Assembly (NCBI GenBank): GCA_029261655.1
Contig: JAJDAY010000007.1
Location: 1-40,856 of the forward strand
Origin: Nitrospinaceae bacterium
GTDB lineage: Bacteria > Nitrospinota > Nitrospinia > Nitrospinales > VA-1
Direction: 5' to 3'
Length of the DNA: 40,856 bases
Of the stretch, positions 35,048 to 40,856 are shown in pieces. Within the stretch, counting starts at the first letter, position 1; every line of letters starts with the position of its first letter. Made by a program: the position numbers and the translations under genes. The notes below the pieces were generated by a model. The model ran no database searches, was not told the origin of the DNA, and saw nothing but the letters and a program-made list of their open reading frames with translations.

Positions 35048-36064
35048 ATGTCGATTAAAATCGCAATCAATGGATTCGGGAGAATCGGTCGAAACGTTTT
35101 TCGTTGTATCCTTCAGGATAAAGAATGCGGTGATTTTGAAGTTTGCGCCATCAACGATTTGACGGACGCAAAAACCCTGGCCCATTTGCTCAAATACGAT
35201 TCAGTTCAGGGAGTGAACAAAGCCCAGGTAGCGTTCGAGGATAACAGCTTGATCGTTGACGGCAAACCGATCCGGATATTTTCTGAACGCGATCCCGCAA
35301 AACTCCCCTGGAAGGACCTGGAAGTTGATATTGTTATCGAATCCACGGGGTTTTTTACCAATCGGGAAGGGGCCGAAAAGCACCTTCAAGCCGGAGCGAA
35401 AAAGGTGATCATTTCCGCCCCCGCTTCCGAGCCGGATGTGACGCTGGTTCTTGGGGTCAACGACCGGTTGTACGACAAGGACAAGCATCAAATCGTTTCC
35501 AACGCTTCGTGTACGACCAACTGCCTGGCTCCTGTGGCCTGGGTTCTGCAGAATAAGCTGGGGATCAAACGGGGGCTGATGACGACCATTCACTCCTATA
35601 CCAATGACCAGTCCATCCTGGATTTACCGCATAAAGATCTCAGACGGGCCAGGGCGGCGAATCTCTCCATGATTCCGACGACAACCGGCGCGGCGCGTGC
35701 CGTGGCACTGGTTTTGCCGGAACTAAAAGGGAAACTGGATGGAATGGCGATTCGCGTGCCCACGCCCAATGTGTCTCTGGTTGATTTAGTGGTCGAAGTG
35801 GAAAAGGACACCACCGCCGAAGAAGTAAACCAGCTTTTTAGAGAAGAAAGCGCCGGCCCTTTGAAAGGTGTTTTGCGAGTGGAAGAAGAGCCTCTGGTAT
35901 CCATTGATTTCAATGGGGATGACGCGTCGTCCATCGTGGACGGACTCTCCACGAAGGTCATGGAAAACAGAATGGTCAAGGTGCTCTCCTGGTATGACAA
36001 CGAATGGGGGTATTCCTCCCGTGTTAAGGATTTGATTAAATTTATCGTCGCTCAGGGAATTTAA
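35048..36064 (+). CDS. gap: Glyceraldehyde-3-phosphate dehydrogenase
   Basis: The 338-residue enzyme interconverts glyceraldehyde 3-phosphate and 1,3-bisphosphoglycerate. The Rossmann motif is [13 protein letters not shown] at the N-terminus. The catalytic Cys155 lies in S-N-A-S-C-T-T-N-C, and the phosphate site in H-S-Y-T-N-D-Q. The C-terminal W-Y-D-N-E-W-G-Y-S is intact. The ATG at 35048 places the conserved motif at residue 8; the open frame upstream to 35009 begins with TTG and is not needed. tpiA and secG follow closely. No pgk lies between gap and tpiA, although that is a common arrangement. Confidence 0.97.
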   Translation: MSIKIAINGFGRIGRNVFRCILQDKECGDFEVCAINDLTDAKTLAHLLKYDSVQGVNKAQVAFEDNSLIVDGKPIRIFSERDPAKLPWKDLEVDIVIESTGFFTNREGAEKHLQAGAKKVIISAPASEPDVTLVLGVNDRLYDKDKHQIVSNASCTTNCLAPVAWVLQNKLGIKRGLMTTIHSYTNDQSILDLPHKDLRRARAANLSMIPTTTGAARAVALVLPELKGKLDGMAIRVPTPNVSLVDLVVEVEKDTTAEEVNQLFREESAGPLKGVLRVEEEPLVSIDFNGDDASSIVDGLSTKVMENRMVKVLSWYDNEWGYSSRVKDLIKFIVAQGI

Positions 36065-36070
36065 AGCGAC

Positions 36071-36826
36071 ATGAGAAGGCCAGTCGTTGCCGGGAACTGG
36101 AAAATGAATTGTCTCCAATCTGAAGCTGAGGATTTAACCAGACAGTTGTTAGCTCGGAATGACTTGCGTGGCAATGTGGAAGTCATTTTAGCGCCGCCCT
36201 TCACAGCGTTGGGCGTTGTCCGAAAGCTGGTGGACGGATCGGGAATTCAACTTGCGGGGCAGAATATCCACTTTGAACCCAGGGGCGCCTGGACGGGAGA
36301 AATTTCTGCGGCGATGCTCGTCGATTCTGGTTGTAAATATGTGATTCTGGGCCACTCTGAAAGAAGAAGTGATTTTCATGAAGACGACGCTTTGATAAAT
36401 AAAAAAATCCAGGCGGCGTTGAAAGAAGAATTACATGTTATATTTTGCGTTGGGGAAACCCTTCAGCAAAGAGAACGGAACGAAACTCGCGCGGTCATCG
36501 AGTCCCAACTGAAGTTGGGACTCGAAAGTTTAACGGACAGGGACCTGGAAAGTATGGTCATAGCCTACGAGCCGGTTTGGGCCATTGGAACCGGAAAAAC
36601 CGCCGCTCCTGAGCAAGCCCAGGAGGTGCATCAGTTCATCCGCACATTTATTGAAACAACTTTTGAGAAGTCAACGGCTGAATCCGTTAGAATCCAGTAC
36701 GGTGGAAGCGTCAACCCTGGTAACAGCAAAATTCTGATGGCTCAAAAAGATATTGACGGGGCTTTGGTGGGTTCGGCGAGTCTCGACGCAGAATCATTCA
36801 CCGCCATTATCAACTCGGCTGGATAA
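36071..36826 (+). CDS. tpiA: Triosephosphate isomerase
   Basis: The 251-residue enzyme interconverts dihydroxyacetone phosphate and glyceraldehyde 3-phosphate. Catalytic residues are in place: Asn9 and Lys11 in AGNWKMN, His95 in LGHSERR, and Glu167 in YEPVWAIGTGKTA. The phosphate-binding Y-G-G-S-V and G-A-L-V-G-S-A-S-L motifs close the barrel. It begins 6 bp after gap, so the two form one unit serving glycolysis, gluconeogenesis or the Calvin or reductive TCA-linked sugar pathways. Confidence 0.98.
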   Translation: MRRPVVAGNWKMNCLQSEAEDLTRQLLARNDLRGNVEVILAPPFTALGVVRKLVDGSGIQLAGQNIHFEPRGAWTGEISAAMLVDSGCKYVILGHSERRSDFHEDDALINKKIQAALKEELHVIFCVGETLQQRERNETRAVIESQLKLGLESLTDRDLESMVIAYEPVWAIGTGKTAAPEQAQEVHQFIRTFIETTFEKSTAESVRIQYGGSVNPGNSKILMAQKDIDGALVGSASLDAESFTAIINSAG

Positions 36827-36853
36827 CCCAAAATTGAGAGGAATTAACCGCTG

Positions 36854-37174
36854 ATGCAGACAGTTATAACTGTGTTACATGTCGCCGGAGCTTTGATTTT
36901 AATTATTGTAATCTTGTTGCAGTCCGGAAAAGGTGCGGCCATGGGGTCCGGGTTGGGGGGAGGAAGCAGTCAGACCATGTTTGGCAGTAGCGGAGCCAGC
37001 AATTTTCTGACCAAATTGACGACCGGAGTGGCTATTTTATTCATGGTCACGTCCTTGACTCTGGCGACGCTTTCTTCCAAAAAAGATTCCCGTTCGATCA
37101 TGAAGGGAGTTGAAGAACCCATTGAAGAGCAATCGCCCCCGGTGGAACCTTCTATTCCTCCTCAAGAAAAATGA
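36854..37174 (+). CDS. secG: Preprotein translocase subunit SecG
   Basis: The 106-residue protein has the two-helix layout of SecG. Helix 1 is [19 protein letters not shown], the conserved cytoplasmic loop is [20 protein letters not shown], and helix 2 is [20 protein letters not shown] Pro/Glu-rich tail ends the protein. SecG assists SecYE in protein export. GAGGA precedes the ATG. It sits 27 bp after tpiA and 17 bp before a tRNA-Leu gene. Confidence 0.95.
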   Translation: MQTVITVLHVAGALILIIVILLQSGKGAAMGSGLGGGSSQTMFGSSGASNFLTKLTTGVAILFMVTSLTLATLSSKKDSRSIMKGVEEPIEEQSPPVEPSIPPQEK

Positions 37175-37191
37175 GAGGTTTTTTTTAGCCT

Positions 37192-37273
37192 GCCGATGTG
37201 GTGGAACTGGTAGACACGTGCGCTTGAGGGGCGTATGGAGCGATCCGTGGGAGTTCGAATCTCCCCATCGGCA
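37192..37273 (+). tRNA. leuU: tRNA-Leu (anticodon GAG)
   Basis: The cloverleaf folds by eye. The acceptor stem pairs GCCGATG (37192-37198) with CATCGGC, and a discriminator A ends at 37273. The anticodon stem TGCGC/GCGTA encloses the loop TTGAGGG, with GAG at 37226-37228. A variable arm follows, then the T arm GGGAG-TTCGAAT-CTCCC. The length of 82 nt and the long variable arm fit a class II leucine tRNA reading CUU/CUC. The CCA end is not encoded. Its place right after secG is the same as that of leuU in E. coli. Confidence 0.95.
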
Positions 37274-37370
37274 TTTTTATTACAAGACTTTTCCTTCTCC
37301 TGCTTGTAAATTGATTAACATAATAGGTTTTTATGTCTGCTTAGAATAGAAAGCATTCCTACATTCATTT

Positions 37371-38402
37371 ATGTTTGATAAAAAAAAGAACGACGAAAAC
37401 AAAATACCCAATGGAACTGAAGCGACCAAGGAGTTCAACGAACGGGTTTCGCGTCTGCTCGTAGTTTGTCTCGATGGGATATGCCAAATGATCCCACAAA
37501 AGGAGGCCCTGTATTCTGCTTTGAAAAACCTCGGCGATGTGGTGCGAAAAGCCACTCGTCCCAAACCTCTTGCTGGCATGGGGAAGGACATCGAGGATTT
37601 TTTCAAACGGCAAATCCTGGAAACCAGTTTTCGGGCAACAAAAAACGAAACTGTGATGCAGATCGTTCTTGATCTTTCGGAAACCATTCAACAAATCGCT
37701 TCCACTACGGATGATTTTGATCACAAAATGGAAACAAGTATGGAAGGGATCCAGGCCGCCTCGACCATAGAAGATATTTTGTCCCTCAAAGACGGAATCC
37801 TCCAGGAAATCGTGAAAGTAAGAGTCAATTCACAATCCTTGAAATCGGCGGTGACGGAGTATAAGAAAACCACCCAGTCCCTCTCTGTCAAACTTGAGGA
37901 AACCGAGGCCAAGGCACTTGTGGATTCGCTCACAAACGTGTTGAACCGAAATGCGTACAACATGAAAATCATTCAAATGATGAGAGAGTTTTCTCAGACG
38001 AAAAATTATTTTTGCCTGTTAGTTCTCGATATTGATCATTTTAAAAAATTCAATGATAACTATGGTCATAAAGCCGGGGATCGCGTATTGAAATCCGTGG
38101 CCGCATCTGTTCAGGATTCCTTGCGGGCTTCCGATCTGGTTTTTCGTTATGGTGGGGAAGAGTTTGTTGTGGTTTTAAGTGGCATTCAGGAAGACAATGC
38201 GTTGAAATTAGCGGAAAAGATCCGCAAGGATGTAGAAAAAGAATACTTTGTTGATAAAGACCAGAAGTTGAAAGTGACCATCAGCCTGGGGGTTGCCTGC
38301 GTGAAGGAAGGCGAATCCGAGATCGAACTCTTCGAAAGAGCGGATAAGGCAATGTATGTGGCTAAAAGTAAGGGCAGGAACCGGGTGGAGATCGCAGAAT
38401 AA
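37371..38402 (+). CDS. Diguanylate cyclase with N-terminal helical region
   Basis: The 343-residue protein makes c-di-GMP from two GTP. The GGDEF domain occupies about residues 180-340, with active-site GGEEF at 261-265. An inhibitory I-site RASD (252-255) lies five residues before it, so product feedback is likely. Residues 1-175 are helical and contain no recognised sensor; the last part before the GGDEF domain looks like a coiled coil that would dimerise the enzyme. There is no membrane segment. It stands alone after the tRNA gene. Confidence 0.9.
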   Translation: MFDKKKNDENKIPNGTEATKEFNERVSRLLVVCLDGICQMIPQKEALYSALKNLGDVVRKATRPKPLAGMGKDIEDFFKRQILETSFRATKNETVMQIVLDLSETIQQIASTTDDFDHKMETSMEGIQAASTIEDILSLKDGILQEIVKVRVNSQSLKSAVTEYKKTTQSLSVKLEETEAKALVDSLTNVLNRNAYNMKIIQMMREFSQTKNYFCLLVLDIDHFKKFNDNYGHKAGDRVLKSVAASVQDSLRASDLVFRYGGEEFVVVLSGIQEDNALKLAEKIRKDVEKEYFVDKDQKLKVTISLGVACVKEGESEIELFERADKAMYVAKSKGRNRVEIAE

Positions 38403-38451
38403 AAACTTTTAAAGTCACACAGAGCTTGAATCCACGCACAGATGTTTGCGC

Positions 38452-38811
38452 ATGCAACCGACCACTCTAGCAGGTTTATTCCTCAATCCAGGCTTCCTCG
38501 CAGTATTCATTGCCGTCCTGACCACAATAGGTAATGTAATGGTTGGGGTGAGCATGCTCCCCGAAGATAAAAGGCGCAAGCGCTACAAACTTCATCTCTA
38601 CGTATTTTTTGCTGTCCTTGTCTGTATTCTGGGTTTTCTAATCTGGAACTATATTGTACACGGAAAAAATCTCCTCTTTAATTATGCAGTGTTCTTATAT
38701 TTTGCCGTCGTCATTCCCCTCAGCCGAAGAACCAGTGTGACGGCGCACGCCATCATCGCCTCTGTGGGTCTTGTCCTTCTGACGGTGACGGCTTTCCTCC
38801 AGGTGGGTTGA
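38452..38811 (+). CDS. Small four-helix membrane protein, unknown function
   Basis: The product (119 residues from the ATG at 38452; an in-frame TTG lies at 38446) has four hydrophobic segments, near FLAVFIAVLTTIGNV, LYVFFAVLVCILGFL, YAVFLYFAVVIPL and IIASVGLVLLTVTAF. A basic loop (EDKRRKRYK) lies between helices 1 and 2. His residues occur in or near helices 2 and 4, so a haem or quinone role is conceivable, but no family is recognised. It precedes an oxidoreductase gene and a Rieske gene on the same strand. Confidence 0.6.
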   Translation: MQPTTLAGLFLNPGFLAVFIAVLTTIGNVMVGVSMLPEDKRRKRYKLHLYVFFAVLVCILGFLIWNYIVHGKNLLFNYAVFLYFAVVIPLSRRTSVTAHAIIASVGLVLLTVTAFLQVG

Positions 38812-38938
38812 AGAAGAACCCTTAAAGGCCGCTCTCCCGGTCCACCTCGCCAAAATAATATCCGTTCAACCATTTTCCCAGGCCAAAAAAGTGTGGTCTA
38901 ATACCCTGTATTTTTCACAACAGGAAGGTTGCCGGGTT

Positions 38939-40300
38939 ATGGATGAATTTGATATCGCTATTCTGGGCGCCGGAATTTCCGGAGTTTCCGCCGCAACGCG
39001 GGCGGCTGAACTGGGCGCTAAAGTATGCCTGATCGAAAAAGGCGAGATCGGAGGCCGGTGCTTTCATAAGGGATTATATCCCATCCGTCGCATGATGGCC
39101 CAAATGTCCAGAAATGGAATCAATATGCAATTGGAGGCTGAAAATAGACTGATAGAGATTTCCCGGCTCTTTGAGGACGCACAACAATTTTCCCGGACGA
39201 TTGCCGGAAACCGGGAAACGGCTTTAAAGGAAAAGGGCGTCCGAATAGAATTCGGCGAGGGGGTTCCAAGCGGTCCCAATGAAATCCGGATCATTCGGTC
39301 CGGTGAGGAGAAAATAATTCGGGCGAAGAAAATTATCTTCGCGTTAGGTTCCAGTATCCAGCCTCCACCGACGATTCCCTTTGACGGGGAGAGAATCATT
39401 TCCAGGGATGATATTTTTGAAACAGGCAAAGTCCCGGCGAGTGTATTGATTTTAGGTGGGGGTGGCACAGGGTGTGAACTGGCTTTACTCTATAACAAAC
39501 TCGGGAGCAAAACGTTTTTGTGTGAAGAAGGTCCGCGTCTGCTTGAGAATCATGACCCGGATGTCACGGATGCAGTGGAAAGAGAGATGAAATCCCACAA
39601 GGTCAAGGTTCTGCTCAACAAAAAAATTGTTTCCATTTTTAAAGACGCCGGTAGTATTGATGTTTCTCTCGAAGGAGGCGTTAAATTCTCCGTCGCAACA
39701 ATCGTTCTGACCTCCGGCAGGATGGCCCGAACCGAAGGAATGAATGCCCAGGAGTTTGGGATACGCATGGGAGAAAAGCAACAAATTCTAGTCAATGAAA
39801 AAATGGAAACGACGACCCAGGGCATGTATGCCGTCGGCAGTGTGACCGGGAGGAAATCGTTCGATGGCCTTTCGGAGGAGGAAGGCAGGGTTGCCGCAGA
39901 AAACGCTCTGGGCAAAGATAAAAACCTCAACACGGATTGGATTCCACAAGTGATTTATGTCGAACCTGAAATCGCCACGGTGGGGTGTTTTGCCAGGGAC
40001 GCCCACCACAAGGGTTTCCGTGGGGTCGAGGGAAGGTGTGATATTGAGAGTCTGGATCATGCCCTGCTGGAAGGGAAGGAGCATGGTTTTATTAAAATTG
40101 TTGCCGACAAATCCTCAAAAAAAATCATCGGTGGGCAAATTTTCTGTGCGCGGGCATCGGAAATTATCCCTTTGATATTATTAGCTATAAAAAAGGGAAT
40201 GACGGTGAATTCTCTGGCGAGATTATCCTCGGGCGTTTCAACTCAATTTCAGGGAATCGAGCAGGCGGCCAAGGCATGTTTGCGGGCGATGAATGCCTGA
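38939..40300 (+). CDS. FAD-dependent pyridine-nucleotide oxidoreductase lacking the redox disulfide (SthA-like)
   Basis: The 453-residue protein has the layout of the lipoamide-dehydrogenase/transhydrogenase family. An FAD Rossmann motif (LGAGISG, 9-15) leads, and an NAD(P) motif (LGGGGTG) lies near 173-178. A second FAD motif (G-M-Y-A-V-G-S-V-T-G) and a dimerisation domain follow. The usual C-x4-C redox pair reads C-F-H-K-G-L (Cys41, Leu46), so only one Cys remains. The C-terminal His-Glu base motif is replaced by SSGVSTQFQG. Soluble transhydrogenase SthA also has one Cys in a C-x-H-x-G pattern, so NAD(P)H transhydrogenation or diaphorase activity is more likely than disulfide reduction. AGGAAGG lies upstream of the start. 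A Rieske gene follows after 151 bp. Confidence 0.8.
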   Translation: MDEFDIAILGAGISGVSAATRAAELGAKVCLIEKGEIGGRCFHKGLYPIRRMMAQMSRNGINMQLEAENRLIEISRLFEDAQQFSRTIAGNRETALKEKGVRIEFGEGVPSGPNEIRIIRSGEEKIIRAKKIIFALGSSIQPPPTIPFDGERIISRDDIFETGKVPASVLILGGGGTGCELALLYNKLGSKTFLCEEGPRLLENHDPDVTDAVEREMKSHKVKVLLNKKIVSIFKDAGSIDVSLEGGVKFSVATIVLTSGRMARTEGMNAQEFGIRMGEKQQILVNEKMETTTQGMYAVGSVTGRKSFDGLSEEEGRVAAENALGKDKNLNTDWIPQVIYVEPEIATVGCFARDAHHKGFRGVEGRCDIESLDHALLEGKEHGFIKIVADKSSKKIIGGQIFCARASEIIPLILLAIKKGMTVNSLARLSSGVSTQFQGIEQAAKACLRAMNA

Positions 40301-40334
40301 GACGTAAGGGGCTTAGTTGAAATAACATCTTGTC

Positions 40335-40362
40335 TTGACTCGATTTTTCAATTATGTTAAAA
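40335..40362 (+). promoter_or_regulatory. Possible sigma-70 promoter for the Rieske gene
   Basis: TTGACT (40335-40340) and TTAAAA (40357-40362) are 16 bases apart, about 90 bases before the start codon. The -10 match is weak. Confidence 0.3.
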
Positions 40363-40451
40363 ACCAACTCTTTGAAAGACTTTGTGAAGATTAGGGTGGC
40401 AGAATTTTATTAAATTTAATAATTTAACCACTTGATAATTTAGGTTTTATT

Positions 40452-40856
40452 ATGGCAGAGGCTAAAGAAGTAAAAAACGCGGATCCCGTTGCGGATAAAG
40501 CCAAGGGGAAAAAAGGCAAAAAGGATGAGTCGACCGATACATTATGGTCCCGGCGCGACTTTTTCTCTCTCGCAGGGTGGGCCAGTTTTATGGGCGCCCT
40601 GGGGTTGTCTTCCGTATATTTCCTGCGGTTGCTTTTTCCGCGGGTATTGTTTGAGCCGTCACCGGTTTTCAAGGCGGGTTTGCCAAGCGATTACACCGTG
40701 GGCGAAGTGAGCACAAAATGGGTTAATGCGCAACGGGTATGGATCATTCGGGACGAAGAAGGAATTTATGTTATTTTTGCGTTCTGCACCCATTTGGGTT
40801 GTACGCCAAGGTGGTTGAAAACCGAGAGCAAGTATAAATGCCCCTGTCATGGTAGC
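40452..40856 (+). CDS. Rieske [2Fe-2S] protein of a cytochrome bc-type complex (3' truncated by window end)
   Basis: The frame runs from the ATG at 40452 to the last base (135 residues) with no stop. A Lys-rich N-terminus leads to a twin-arginine motif S-R-R-D-F-F (33-38) and one membrane helix (about 40-62), so folded export by Tat is expected. The cluster-binding motifs are CTHLGC (112-117) and CPCHGS (130-135). Cys112, His114, Cys130 and His133 bind the iron and Cys117-Cys132 form the disulfide. This is the quinol-oxidising high-potential subunit of a bc1 or b6f-like complex. Cytochrome b would be expected just beyond the window. Confidence 0.92.
   Translation, partial: MAEAKEVKNADPVADKAKGKKGKKDESTDTLWSRRDFFSLAGWASFMGALGLSSVYFLRLLFPRVLFEPSPVFKAGLPSDYTVGEVSTKWVNAQRVWIIRDEEGIYVIFAFCTHLGCTPRWLKTESKYKCPCHGS

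Noticed and set aside
37110..37349. Open frame running through the tRNA-Leu gene
   Set aside because: It overlaps secG and the whole tRNA and has no ribosome site; it is a chance frame.

Overview
The window reads as chromosomal DNA from a Gram-negative, respiratory bacterium. Outer-membrane biology is clear (a porin-like barrel, a LolD/FtsX-type transporter with a LolA-like partner, SurA). So is a periplasm rich in c-type cytochromes: three multi- or mono-haem proteins, an ethylbenzene-dehydrogenase-type haem b domain, cupredoxin-like proteins and a Tat-targeted Rieske protein. This mixture resembles nitrite-oxidising lineages such as Nitrospinota or Nitrospirota. That assignment is inference from gene content, not from a marker gene. 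No transposon, integrase, phage gene or CRISPR array was seen.

Layout. 1-2.0 kb: the 3' end of a multicopper-oxidase-like gene with a strong terminator, then a secreted triheme cytochrome. 2.0-5.8 kb: loosely packed accessory genes (secreted cyclase-family hydrolase, lipoprotein, small basic secreted protein, and a MORN-2 repeat lipoprotein built from twelve 72-bp units). 5.9-9.5 kb: a leftward three-gene electron-transfer operon encoding two related copper-site-like secreted proteins and a triheme cytochrome fused to a haem b domain. A TlpA-like thioredoxin diverges from it. 10.4-16.5 kb: a rightward cluster of a SPOR protein, an outer-membrane barrel, an ABC ATPase, two FtsX-type permeases and a LolA-like carrier. 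The last four overlap by ATGA junctions, which suggests an envelope-spanning lipid or lipoprotein export system.

17.2-21.1 kb: a leftward iron module. A cytochrome c/FTR1 iron permease is coupled to a PepSY-type membrane protein carrying a periplasmic Asp-box propeller. Both end in the same 53-residue His/Cys-bearing cytoplasmic helical tail. A near-perfect Fur box overlaps the promoter. This pair is the most interesting candidate system in the window.

21.2-22.8 kb holds three small genes of unknown role. 22.9-40.3 kb is mostly housekeeping: mfd, two parvulin chaperones (one SurA), tilS, ftsH, folP, pdxJ, a coiled-coil gene behind a sigma-54-like promoter, gap, tpiA, secG, tRNA-Leu(GAG), a GGDEF diguanylate cyclase, a small membrane protein and a flavin oxidoreductase lacking the redox disulfide. 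The window ends inside a Rieske iron-sulfur gene, presumably the start of a cytochrome bc-type operon.
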